From: CAZEDM01 sp964511075
Lineage (GTDB): Bacteria; Zixibacteria; MSB-5A5; RBG-16-43-9
NCBI GenBank assembly: GCA_964511075.1
Contig: CAZEDM010000001.1
Span: forward strand, 372,001 to 436,000
DNA: 64,000 bases
Direction: 5' to 3'
Shown: one piece after another, positions 49,918 to 58,258 of the stretch
How positions within the stretch are numbered: the first letter of the stretch is position 1
Layout: every line of letters starts with the position of its first letter
Made by a program: the position numbers and the translations under genes
The notes under the pieces: generated by a model
What the model was told of the DNA's origin: nothing
What the model saw: only the letters and a program-made list of their open reading frames with translations
The model's database searches: none

Positions 49918-50928
49918 TTAAACTCTCTTGCCGGTGCTTTTGTTAAATTCGTGTAATTTTCTTTTATCGAAAACCAGCCAGATATTCTTGCCCTCATCTA
50001 TTTTTTCCTCAGGTTTAAGTCTCACCGAGATCAAAGTATCGGAAACCTCAACATACAGATAATTGTCCGAGCCTAAGGATTCGGTTACACTTGATTTTCC
50101 TTTTACTGCCTCCGGCACTTCAGTAGAAGAAAATGTCAAGTCCTCAGGTCTGATGCCGACTATTATGTTTTCATCTTTGACGAATGGGATAATCTCTCCC
50201 GGGAGGAGATTCATAGTCGGAGAGCCGATGAAACCAGCGGTGAATAAATCCTGCGGCCTTTCATACACCTCAGAGGGAGTACCTGCCTGTAATATCCTTC
50301 CATCCTTCATCACCGCTAACCTGTCAGACAGGGTCATAGCCTCTGCCTGATCGTGGGTAACGTAGATTATAGTGGTTTTTACCTTCTTATGCAGCCTTTT
50401 AAGCTCGGTCCTCATCCTCAGTCTTAATTTTGCATCCAGATTTGACAGGGGCTCATCCAGAAGCAGGACATCAGGCTCCAAAACCAACGCCCTTCCCAAA
50501 GCAACTCTTTGCCTCTGACCGCCGGAAAGCTCTTTGGGAAGTCTTTTCTCCAATCCCTCTAATCTTAGAAGATTTAATGCCCAGTCAATTTTACTCTTTT
50601 TACTCTCCCTGTCCAGCTTCTTGATTTTCAGGCCAAATCCGATATTCGCCTCAACTGTCATATGGGGAAACAAAGCATAGCTTTGAAAGACCATAGAGAT
50701 GTTCCTCTTATGAGGAGGGAGGTCATTGATTAATTTATCGTCAATGGAAATCCCGCCTCTGGTTACCTTTTCCAGCCCGGCAATTAATCTTAAAGTGGTT
50801 GATTTTCCGCAGCCGGATGGTCCTACCAGAGTCAAAAATTCTCCATCCTTAACAGTTAAGTCAATATTATCTACTGCCTTTACCTCTCCGAAAAACTTGC
50901 TTAGATTTTCTAATCTTACCTCTGCCAC
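49918..50928 (-). CDS. Sugar ABC transporter ATP-binding protein (MalK/UgpC type)
   Basis: The 336-residue ATPase has Walker A GPSGCGKST (36-44), signature LSGGQRQRVALGRAL, Walker B DVLLLDEPLSNLD and the switch His in IYVTHDQAEA. A C-terminal TOBE/OB region (about 240-330: IVGIRPEDLTF) is typical of MalK/UgpC sugar importers. It powers the two permeases just upstream. It is the last gene of the nine-gene minus-strand operon, 32 bp after the second permease. A glycosylated glycerate or related sugar is the suspected cargo (inference from context). Confidence 0.93.
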   Translation of the reverse strand: MAEVRLENLSKFFGEVKAVDNIDLTVKDGEFLTLVGPSGCGKSTTLRLIAGLEKVTRGGISIDDKLINDLPPHKRNISMVFQSYALFPHMTVEANIGFGLKIKKLDRESKKSKIDWALNLLRLEGLEKRLPKELSGGQRQRVALGRALVLEPDVLLLDEPLSNLDAKLRLRMRTELKRLHKKVKTTIIYVTHDQAEAMTLSDRLAVMKDGRILQAGTPSEVYERPQDLFTAGFIGSPTMNLLPGEIIPFVKDENIIVGIRPEDLTFSSTEVPEAVKGKSSVTESLGSDNYLYVEVSDTLISVRLKPEEKIDEGKNIWLVFDKRKLHEFNKSTGKRV

Positions 50929-50960
50929 AGATTTCCCTCTTATAAAGACAAGTTATCTTT

Positions 50961-51776
50961 TTATTTCACTGCTCCTGCTGTTAATCCTGTTCTCATATAT
51001 CTTTGAACCACAAAGGTGAATATTATAACCGGGATACACATCAGAAGGGATATCGCAGCTATGAAGTTCTTCTGGGGGGACCAGGCCAAAATCCTCAGGA
51101 GATAAACCGGCAGGGTGGTATCGGTTCCCTGAAATAGAATGAAATAGGCAAAGACAAATTCGTTCCAGGACAAAAGAAAAGTATAGATGGCGGCCGCTCC
51201 CAATCCCGGCAGAGCCAAGGGTGTCAAGATCCTCAAAAAGGAATAGGCTTTTGAGGCGCCCAGTACCTGAGACTGCTCCTCCAGGTCCCTGGGGATGGAT
51301 TCAAAAACGCCTTTGGCAATATAGACGGCATAAGGCAGGGCTAAAAGCGTATGAGCAAATGCTACCAGCACAACCGGAGGTAGGTAGGACAGAGGCCTTT
51401 TGAAAAACTGCTCTGCCACCGGTATCACCGCGGAGATATCAGGAAAAAGCCGAATGGACAAAAGAAAGAAAAGCAAAACGCCCGCCCCCGGGATTCTGTA
51501 ACGGGTCAGGGCGTAAGCTGTGGGCACTCCCAGGAACAGGCAGAAGGTCACGGTTAAGAGACCAACCTCCAGACTCACCATTCCAGATTGCAGGAAATCA
51601 TTTCTCACCAGTAGTGACCGGAACATCTTGAGATCGGGATTGAAGGGCCAGAAAGGCTCAGGATATTTCCCTCCGGTTACGATGCTATCCCGGTCTGATA
51701 TCGAATATTTAAAGAGAATAAAGATGGGGAAAATAATCAGGAAAATCACTATAGCGATCAGTATCGTCTTGACCAA
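50961..51776 (-). CDS. Sugar ABC permease, MalG/UgpE type
   Basis: The 271-residue inner-membrane protein has about six helices and the EAA-loop (SIPRDLEEQSQVLGASKAYSFLRILTPLALPG; key part EEQSQVLGASKAY, about 165-190), which docks on the ATPase. It pairs with the MalF-type permease 14 bp upstream and is followed by the ATPase. The substrate is set mainly by the binding protein. Confidence 0.93.
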   Translation of the reverse strand: MVKTILIAIVIFLIIFPIFILFKYSISDRDSIVTGGKYPEPFWPFNPDLKMFRSLLVRNDFLQSGMVSLEVGLLTVTFCLFLGVPTAYALTRYRIPGAGVLLFFLLSIRLFPDISAVIPVAEQFFKRPLSYLPPVVLVAFAHTLLALPYAVYIAKGVFESIPRDLEEQSQVLGASKAYSFLRILTPLALPGLGAAAIYTFLLSWNEFVFAYFILFQGTDTTLPVYLLRILAWSPQKNFIAAISLLMCIPVIIFTFVVQRYMRTGLTAGAVK

Positions 51777-51790
51777 AATTTATCTCCTTC

Positions 51791-52675
51791 TCATACCCTG
51801 ACCAGATAGGCCCTTACGATTTTGGTTGAAAAAGTGAAAAGAAAGGTCGTTGCTCCGATGAACAGAACCAGCCAGAGCGCGCAGGCGCCTGCCATATATG
51901 GGTTCTGCTGAACGTGATACAGCCTGTCGATTAACACTCCCAAAAGGGGATAAGCCGGAGCAAGGACGAAAGGGAAAACGAACTCCTTCCAGTTCTCTAT
52001 TGATCTCAGAATCAAAACAGTCGAGATGGCTGGGGTCAATAATGGCAGGGTGATATATTTAAACCTCTGATAGAAATTCGCTCCCATAATCTGGGCGGCT
52101 TCATACCCTTCCTTCTCTATGGTCTGGAGCCCGGCTAAGATGATAAGCATGGAGATCGGCATATCCCTCCACACTTTGCCCAGCATAGCCAGTCCAATGG
52201 AAAGAAACTCCGAGCCGCTGAAGTTCAAGGGAAGTTCCAAGATTTTGGGAAAGAGAATGTATTTCCCTAAAAGGAGATCATTCACATGACCGAAAGGATA
52301 GGAGAACAAAAGGTTGATAATCACCGCAGTAACCAGCGCGGGGATGGCAATGGGGATTAAAAACAAACTTCTGATCAGGCCCACTCCCTTAAAGCTCTCG
52401 TAGACCAACAATGCCAGGATCATTCCCACAGCAAGCTGTAGAGGCGTGCCGATTAGCATAAACCAGAAGGTTCTTAAAAGAGCCTTGCGGAATTCAGCTT
52501 CCGAGAAGACCGATAAAACAGGCAAACCCTCAGAGAAGGAAAATTTCAATAAGTAGAAAAGGACGATTATCAGAAAAGCAAAAAGGTAGAGAAAACAAGG
52601 GATGGTGATTCCTAAAATGAGTAGATTATCTTTCAGCTTCTCCCAGATCGAGTATTTTTCTGTTTTCTCCGGCAT
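51791..52675 (-). CDS. Sugar ABC permease, MalF/UgpA type
   Basis: The 294-residue permease (from ATG 52675) has six hydrophobic helices and the EAA-loop TIEKEGYEAAQIMGANFYQRFKYITLP (key part EGYEAAQIMGAN). The start ATG lies 50 bp inside the 3' end of the binding-protein gene, so translation is probably coupled. The TTG at 52684 is a less likely start. No ribosome-binding site is strong. With the MalG-type subunit it forms the membrane channel of the importer. Confidence 0.9.
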   Translation of the reverse strand: MPEKTEKYSIWEKLKDNLLILGITIPCFLYLFAFLIIVLFYLLKFSFSEGLPVLSVFSEAEFRKALLRTFWFMLIGTPLQLAVGMILALLVYESFKGVGLIRSLFLIPIAIPALVTAVIINLLFSYPFGHVNDLLLGKYILFPKILELPLNFSGSEFLSIGLAMLGKVWRDMPISMLIILAGLQTIEKEGYEAAQIMGANFYQRFKYITLPLLTPAISTVLILRSIENWKEFVFPFVLAPAYPLLGVLIDRLYHVQQNPYMAGACALWLVLFIGATTFLFTFSTKIVRAYLVRV

Positions 52676-54095
52676 ATTTCTCAAGTATAGATTTTATCTT
52701 TTCTTTATCCGTGAGTTTTTTTTCAACTGCTATCTCATGCCAGGCATCCAGGTAGTTTTGGTTCAAGAGGGGCAGTGAGGAGATCGAAGGGGCAGGCTCA
52801 GTCCCGCTTTCAAACTGTTTCTGGGATACCTCGAATATATATCTTTTCCAGTCCTCCGAGAAAACTTCAGAGATCTCTTCCAGAACGTCTTTTCTTACCG
52901 GGAACATTCCGAAACGCGAACATTCCTCTATCTGGTTTTCCCTATTGGTGATAAAACGGGCCAATTTGTAGGAAAGCTCAGGTGAAGGCGAAGTCCTTGG
53001 AATTCCCCACCACCAGCCGTATTGGTTCGATTTATGCGCTCCTTTTCTTTTGGGAATTCCATCACTATTGAGCTCTAAGGATGCACCCTTTGGCAATATA
53101 GCAATACCCAGATCCTGGGGCTCTTTCAGATAGCCGGTCATAGTCGGGTCTGAACCGCCGTGGATAAAAAATAAATCTATCTGATGCATAAAAGCCAAAA
53201 ATACCTGCCCCTCAGAGATGGCTTTCCAGATCCCTCCTCCGGACCAGCTCTGCTCCCACATCCCAGGGTTATACAGATTGTTCTTTACGAAAAAACCTTC
53301 CCACTGAAACATATCCACCACCGGCTGGGTTGACATATCCAGAATATCCTTTTGATCTCCTCCCGACTCGAAGATCCTGGTATAGAGCTCATTGGCTGTT
53401 CCGGCATACTCTTTACCCCGGTGAGCCATTCGCGGGAGCTTTAATCCCTGATAGGGATGGTTTGCCCAATAATAGGATAAGACCAATAAATCATAAAAAT
53501 CCCACTGACCAGGGTCTTTTTCCAGAAGATACCCTTTGGGAAGTCCATAACCATTTACCTTTTTCAATATCTCGTCGATTTCAGATTTATCTTCCTTCCA
53601 GTTTTCTAAGGCATCTTCTACCTTCGATTTCAAATAGAACAAAAGATAGGTCTCAAGTTTTCTGGGAACATAAAAAACTTTCCCGTCAATTGTTCCGACC
53701 TCTTTTGCCAAAGGAAGATATTCTGAGAGGTCATTATTTAATTCCACGGGGTCAACTATCTGATTAAGGGGTAGCATAAGCTTATCCTCGACTAAGGGAT
53801 AGACCATCTCATAAGCTGTTTTCACCAGACCTATCTTTCTCCTGCCGGATTTCAACTCCAGCTCAATCATCTTCTTAACGTCCTCGACCTTATCAAAGGT
53901 TACCACGTTCAGCTTGACATCGTTTTCCTTTTCAAATTCCTTCATCTTTTCCCTGAACCACAAATCCTGAATATCCATCATGCGGATCAGGACAGTCATT
54001 TCCATTTTTGGTTTTTTCCCACAGGAGCATAAGGAGAAAATCATCAAAAGCAATAGAATCCAAAAGCTAACCCTTTCTATCGTTCTATTTTTCAT
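52626..54095 (-). CDS. Extracellular sugar-binding lipoprotein of the ABC importer
   Basis: From ATG 54095 (489 residues), the signal peptide ends in a lipobox FSLCSC with Cys25, so the protein is an outer-face lipoprotein. Family 1 solute-binding features follow: MTVLIRMMDIQDLWFREKMK, DVKLNVVTFDKVEDVKK, WEQSWSGGGIWKAISEGQVFLAFM (quoted in parts), and a C-terminal AWHEIAVEKKL helix. The upstream ATG 54176 would place the signal peptide inside the protein and is rejected. The gene overlaps the phosphatase gene by 11 bp. It should capture the osmolyte or its precursor sugar. Confidence 0.88.
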   Translation of the reverse strand: MKNRTIERVSFWILLLLMIFSLCSCGKKPKMEMTVLIRMMDIQDLWFREKMKEFEKENDVKLNVVTFDKVEDVKKMIELELKSGRRKIGLVKTAYEMVYPLVEDKLMLPLNQIVDPVELNNDLSEYLPLAKEVGTIDGKVFYVPRKLETYLLFYLKSKVEDALENWKEDKSEIDEILKKVNGYGLPKGYLLEKDPGQWDFYDLLVLSYYWANHPYQGLKLPRMAHRGKEYAGTANELYTRIFESGGDQKDILDMSTQPVVDMFQWEGFFVKNNLYNPGMWEQSWSGGGIWKAISEGQVFLAFMHQIDLFFIHGGSDPTMTGYLKEPQDLGIAILPKGASLELNSDGIPKRKGAHKSNQYGWWWGIPRTSPSPELSYKLARFITNRENQIEECSRFGMFPVRKDVLEEISEVFSEDWKRYIFEVSQKQFESGTEPAPSISSLPLLNQNYLDAWHEIAVEKKLTDKEKIKSILEKYAGENRKILDLGEAER

Positions 54096-54927
54096 CCTCA
54101 ATCCTTTCCAGCAATTGCAATATCGCCTGGTTCCATCCTTTCGGCCCAATTCCTTTTGCCAAAAACGGTTTTTCAAGCTTTTTTAAGACCCTTCCCTCAT
54201 ATTTCCCTGAATGTAATTTAACCAGAACCGGAATATCAACTGCCAGAAGCATGGACAGATCATTGAAGCTATCTCCCAAGCCGATGGAGATTGCCTTCTT
54301 TTTCCACTCTTTTTCATACATCTTCTTGAGAATCCTTACCGCTTTACCCTTATCGTTTTTGCCGGTTAAATGAAAAAGCCTTCCACCCTTGAACATATTC
54401 AACTTATACCTGGAAAATTCCTTCTTAATTCTATTCAAGGTTTTTTCGTCCGGTGAGGTAACGAAATAAAAAGGCTCGTCATATTCTCTTTTTTTGGCTA
54501 AAGCAGCTTCTTTTGAATTAAGTCCATATTTTTTCTGTATCTCTTTGGCTCTTATATCTCCGAAACCTCTGACCTTATGACCGAACTTCTGTGTTACCTC
54601 AAAGAGTTTTTTTCTCAGGATCTCATAAGGCGTTCCCAGTTCTCTGATCAGATATCCACTTTTTTTCACCAAATTCGAGTAAATATTTCTAAAATAATCT
54701 TTGGATACAAAGATGGCACCGCCATTCTCCGAGATGAAAGGATGAGGGTTCTTTAAATTCTTCTGGTAGACCTCGATCTCTGCCCTGGTCTTGCTGGTGC
54801 AGATTATAAGGGGGATTTCTCTTTTTTTTATCTTCCTTAGGGAGGGAAGGGCTGACGCAAAGGAGTATGTATGGTAATCGAGGAGGGTCCCATCCAGATC
54901 CGTAAATATCAGTATATTTTTACTCAT
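54085..54927 (-). CDS. Mannosyl-/glucosyl-3-phosphoglycerate phosphatase-type HAD enzyme
   Basis: The 280-residue HAD-IIB phosphatase has motif I FTDLDGTLLDY (D9 and D11), motif II ICTSKTRAE, and the late GLGDSFNDLSML acidic motif. Segment ISENGGAIFV and the Lys in FHLTGKNDKGKAV are shared with MpgP/GpgP. MpgP dephosphorylates mannosyl-3-phosphoglycerate; homologues act on glucosyl- or mannosylglucosyl-3-phosphoglycerate. In this operon the substrate would be made by the GpgS 4 kb upstream. It starts 5 bp from the MscS-like gene stop and overlaps the binding-protein gene by 11 bp. Confidence 0.87.
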   Translation of the reverse strand: MSKNILIFTDLDGTLLDYHTYSFASALPSLRKIKKREIPLIICTSKTRAEIEVYQKNLKNPHPFISENGGAIFVSKDYFRNIYSNLVKKSGYLIRELGTPYEILRKKLFEVTQKFGHKVRGFGDIRAKEIQKKYGLNSKEAALAKKREYDEPFYFVTSPDEKTLNRIKKEFSRYKLNMFKGGRLFHLTGKNDKGKAVRILKKMYEKEWKKKAISIGLGDSFNDLSMLLAVDIPVLVKLHSGKYEGRVLKKLEKPFLAKGIGPKGWNQAILQLLERIEDEK

Positions 54928-54932
54928 CCCTT

Positions 54933-55640
54933 TTAGATATGGGAGAACTCATCCGGCTTTTTCCTGGGCTCAGACGAAGCTTTTGCCTTCTTCTCCAAGA
55001 AATCTTTTGCCATATCCTTTCCCCCCAGGCCAAAGGCAATGGCTAAAGCCAGGACCACACCACCCAGGAGGATGGAGAAAGTCACCACCACCACTCCTTT
55101 GGCAATGCCCAGCTGCTCTATTCCCATGGTCAGGAAGAGTATGAGAATCAATATGTGAACGGTTAAGGAAATCGGCTTGGCTGATTTTACCTGGGCATTC
55201 ACCAGAGCAATCAGCAGTGCTCTTCCCACGAAGCCGGCGAAAAAATAACCGAAGATCAACACCAGTACCGCTATGAAGAAGCGGGGAAGGTAAAGCAGGA
55301 AGGAAGAAGTCAGATCATCGATCACCTGGACGTTCAGCGTGCTCAAGCTCAAAACCAGGACCCAGAAGATCACCAGCCAGTAGACTATCAGCCCAAGGAT
55401 ATCGGTTGCGGTTCTTTTCACATTAGCCCTGACCATAGCCGTGGATAGTCCTATACGATCACACAGCCTGTCGAATTTAATTGCCTTCAGAATCTCCCTG
55501 ACCACCAGCTTCAAAATCCAGGCAACGAGAAATCCCAGGAGTATGATCAAAAAGACCTCCAGTATCTTGGGACCTATGTCCTTAAGCCTCTCCCAGAAAA
55601 GGGTAAAGGGGCTGGATAATAATGCTGAACTCATAATCAC
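54933..55640 (-). CDS. Short MscS-like/CmpX-type membrane protein lacking the cytoplasmic domain
   Basis: The 235-residue protein has four to five hydrophobic helices (for example VFLIILLGFLVAWILKL, LGLIVYWLVIFWVLVLS, FFIAVLVLIFGYFFAG). The last, VLALAIAFGLGGKDMAKDFL, is like MscS TM3. Soon after it the sequence ends in a Lys/Glu tail, so the beta and alpha/beta vestibule of true MscS is missing. It resembles the 'conserved TM helix' proteins such as CmpX. A role in osmolyte release or membrane-tension response is suggested by the operon. It starts 6 bp from the upstream glycosyltransferase gene stop. Confidence 0.75.
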   Translation of the reverse strand: MIMSSALLSSPFTLFWERLKDIGPKILEVFLIILLGFLVAWILKLVVREILKAIKFDRLCDRIGLSTAMVRANVKRTATDILGLIVYWLVIFWVLVLSLSTLNVQVIDDLTSSFLLYLPRFFIAVLVLIFGYFFAGFVGRALLIALVNAQVKSAKPISLTVHILILILFLTMGIEQLGIAKGVVVVTFSILLGGVVLALAIAFGLGGKDMAKDFLEKKAKASSEPRKKPDEFSHI

Positions 55641-55646
55641 TCCTTT

Positions 55647-56909
55647 TTATCTCCATTTAGACAGCAAAAAAATTTTTTGTTTCTCGAATTCCAAGCACAG
55701 CTCTTCAACATCATTTTCCACCGACAAAGGGGAGCTATCCACGTTCTCGTTCACGAAGGAGGCAGTTCGGCCAAGATAAAGCGGAGTTAAAGAGCTCAGG
55801 ATATGATGTCTGGATATAACCTTATTATGATAGGCCAGGGCGAATTCGTAGATTATCCTGACCCAGAGCGGCTTGGGAAATCTGAACTCCAGTATATTGG
55901 AGTTTGAGACCTTTTTCAGTTCAGACAATACCTCATAGGATAAGAACCTCTCCCAGACGGAGTTAAGGTCTGATACTCCCTGATTGAAGCTTGAGACCAT
56001 CCTCTCCAGATTAACCCTCACCGGGTCGGTTGCCACCTCGAATTTAAATCCGAATTCAGGCACTGCCTCAGAGTCTTTTACCTTAGACCAGCTCTGCTGA
56101 TAGGTCTCCATCAGATTAAAGACCGAACCTATCACCTGAACCATCATCGAGGACAGGTCTGCTCCCGGATCTTTGGGGTCGTGTATCTTGGCTCCCAGAA
56201 AAGACTGACATATTTTAAAGCCAGAAGCCACTGCAGAGGTGGTCATCCAGATGTCTATGCCGAACCTGGCAATATCCGTATCATAGACCTTCTGGTCTTT
56301 CAGAAAATAGGAAAGCAGATTGCCGGAGATGCCGAATTCTCCTCCGATAGGCTGTCTTATTCTTTTACCGTATAGTGCCCTGGTAAGCGGGTAGACAATC
56401 GAATTGGTGATAGTGCCGTCATATTTATGTCGCTGGTATAAAGGGGCGACAAAATCGAATCCGTGTATCAAAACCGGCTCAATTAATCCCTCCAGCCATT
56501 CGGGGGTGATGCTTCTTAGATCTGAATCGACCACGGCGCAGGCTTTTGCCTGCAGGAGATGTGCTATCTCGAAGATAGTGCGAAAGGCGCTTCCCTTTCC
56601 GGGGATACCATGATAGGGAGTAACTATCTTATGTACTGGGTAAAGCGGGTGTTCGATCAGTATAGTATTGAAGTCCTCCACCATCGTATTTTTGACCACG
56701 TCCGGTGTTCCGTCCTTAGACCCGCCGTCCGAATTGATGATTACGCATCTATAGTCAGAAAAGTATTTAGCCAGTCCGGCTGACACCGCTCTCACCACAT
56801 GGGATATGGTGCGAACATTGTTGTAACTGGGTATTCCTACCACGATATCAGCTATCTGGTATTCCTTTACTTTTTCCCTGGCTTCTTTACTCAGGATGCT
56901 TCTGGGCAT
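55647..56909 (-). CDS. Glycosyltransferase resembling mannosylglycerate synthase (GT78-like)
   Basis: The 420-residue GT-A enzyme has N-terminal VVGIPSYNNVRTISHVV and the nucleotide-sugar/metal motif DSD in CAVVDSDLRSITPEW (about 138-152). IRQPIGGEFGISGN and IARFGIDIWMTTSA align by eye with the QPLGGEL and WGIDTLYTF segments of Rhodothermus mannosylglycerate synthase (GT78), followed by AKIHDPKD. It lies between the glycerate kinase and the MscS-like gene in an operon with GpgS and a phosphatase. I infer it adds a second sugar (mannose or glucose) to glucosyl-3-phosphoglycerate or glucosylglycerate. The donor is not determined from sequence. Confidence 0.8.
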   Translation of the reverse strand: MPRSILSKEAREKVKEYQIADIVVGIPSYNNVRTISHVVRAVSAGLAKYFSDYRCVIINSDGGSKDGTPDVVKNTMVEDFNTILIEHPLYPVHKIVTPYHGIPGKGSAFRTIFEIAHLLQAKACAVVDSDLRSITPEWLEGLIEPVLIHGFDFVAPLYQRHKYDGTITNSIVYPLTRALYGKRIRQPIGGEFGISGNLLSYFLKDQKVYDTDIARFGIDIWMTTSAVASGFKICQSFLGAKIHDPKDPGADLSSMMVQVIGSVFNLMETYQQSWSKVKDSEAVPEFGFKFEVATDPVRVNLERMVSSFNQGVSDLNSVWERFLSYEVLSELKKVSNSNILEFRFPKPLWVRIIYEFALAYHNKVISRHHILSSLTPLYLGRTASFVNENVDSSPLSVENDVEELCLEFEKQKIFLLSKWR

Positions 56910-56912
56910 ACT

Positions 56913-58238
56913 CTATCCTACCAAGATTAAGTGAATGTCCATAACGTTGGTATTGGTTGGTCCCGTTTTTATCAGGTCTCCCAATTTTTCAAAGAAATGA
57001 TATGAATCGTTTCGCTTCAAATGGTCTTCGGGATCCAGGTTCATTTTTTTAGCCCGGGAAACTGTTATCCCGTCACAGAGGGCACCAGCGGCATCTGTGG
57101 GACCGTCGATTCCGTCTGTGTTCATACTGGATATGACCACATCCTTCAAACCTTGGATCTGAATAGCCGAGGCCAGGACGAACTCCTGATTTCTGCCGCC
57201 TTTTCCCTTCCCTTTAATTTCCACCGTAGTCTCACCCCCGGAGATGACACAGGCTGGAGGAGATGGTTTTACTCGATCCTCTCTTATCTCCCTGGCTAAG
57301 GAGGCATGCTCTTTTGCCGCCCTGGTAGTGTCTCCCGATACGGTGGAGGATAATAAGATGGTATTGAAATCCAACTTCCTTGCTTCCTTTTCCGCTTCTT
57401 TCAAAGCCAGAAGGTTTGAGCCTACGATTATGTTTTCGACTTTCTTAAAAACCGCATCTTCTGGCTTGAGAGTTTCGTTTTCCTGTTTACCTTTGTTCTC
57501 TTCCAGAAAAGATCTTACAGATTTCGGGATTTTATCAAGCAATTTATATCTATTTAGTATCTCAAAGCAATCTTCAAAGGTGGTGGGGTCTGGTGATGTA
57601 GGACCTGAGGCAATGGAATCAAGCCTGTCTCCGATCACATCCGAGAGAATCAGACAAATAGTCCGGGATGGATAGGCTATTCTGGCCAATCTTCCTCCCT
57701 TTACCTTGGATATATGTTTTCTCAAGATATTCATCTCATCGATATTGGCACCGCACTCAAAAAGCAGCTGAACCATTCTCTTTTTGTCTTCCAGGGATAC
57801 CCCTTCAGCCGGAGAAACCAGAAGAGCCGAGCCGCCCCCGGATAAAAGAAAGATGACCAGGTCACTATCACCAGCCTCCAAAAGCATCTGGAGTATCTCC
57901 TGCGTTCCCTTAGCTCCATTTTCATCCGGAAAAGGATGTCCTCCAATACAGAGCTTCGTTTTTCTCAAAGTAACCTCAGGTCCCTCTTTGGTAACCACTA
58001 TACCTTTATCGATTTTATCCCCTAAGATATCCTCTGTCGCCTGAGCCATCAGGGCTGAAGCTTTTCCCGCTCCTGCCACTATTATTTTTTTGATCTGATC
58101 TAATCTCCTCCTGAAATTTCCCGCTGCGATATACCCGTTTTCGAATTTTAAAAATCTTTTTACGCAGAGTTTCGGGTCTGCGCCTTTTAAAGAGGCTTGG
58201 AATATTGACAATGCCTTTTCCCTCAAGGAAGCTTCCAT
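56913..58238 (-). CDS. Glycerate kinase, MOFRL (type II) family
   Basis: The 441-residue enzyme matches the GckA/MOFRL kinases, with AGAGKASALMAQA, the Gly-rich FLLSGGGSALLVSPA, SDVIGDRLDSIASGPTSPD and the MOFRL block SGGETTVEIKGKGKGGRNQEFVLA (key part KGGRNQEFVLA). In this family the product is generally 2-phosphoglycerate. In a glucosylglycerate locus it could recycle glycerate released when the osmolyte is broken down. It sits 3 bp before the GT78-like gene and 20 bp after gpgS in transcription order. Confidence 0.93.
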   Translation of the reverse strand: MEASLREKALSIFQASLKGADPKLCVKRFLKFENGYIAAGNFRRRLDQIKKIIVAGAGKASALMAQATEDILGDKIDKGIVVTKEGPEVTLRKTKLCIGGHPFPDENGAKGTQEILQMLLEAGDSDLVIFLLSGGGSALLVSPAEGVSLEDKKRMVQLLFECGANIDEMNILRKHISKVKGGRLARIAYPSRTICLILSDVIGDRLDSIASGPTSPDPTTFEDCFEILNRYKLLDKIPKSVRSFLEENKGKQENETLKPEDAVFKKVENIIVGSNLLALKEAEKEARKLDFNTILLSSTVSGDTTRAAKEHASLAREIREDRVKPSPPACVISGGETTVEIKGKGKGGRNQEFVLASAIQIQGLKDVVISSMNTDGIDGPTDAAGALCDGITVSRAKKMNLDPEDHLKRNDSYHFFEKLGDLIKTGPTNTNVMDIHLILVG

Positions 58239-58258
58239 AGATTCTTTTGGGGGTGGGT

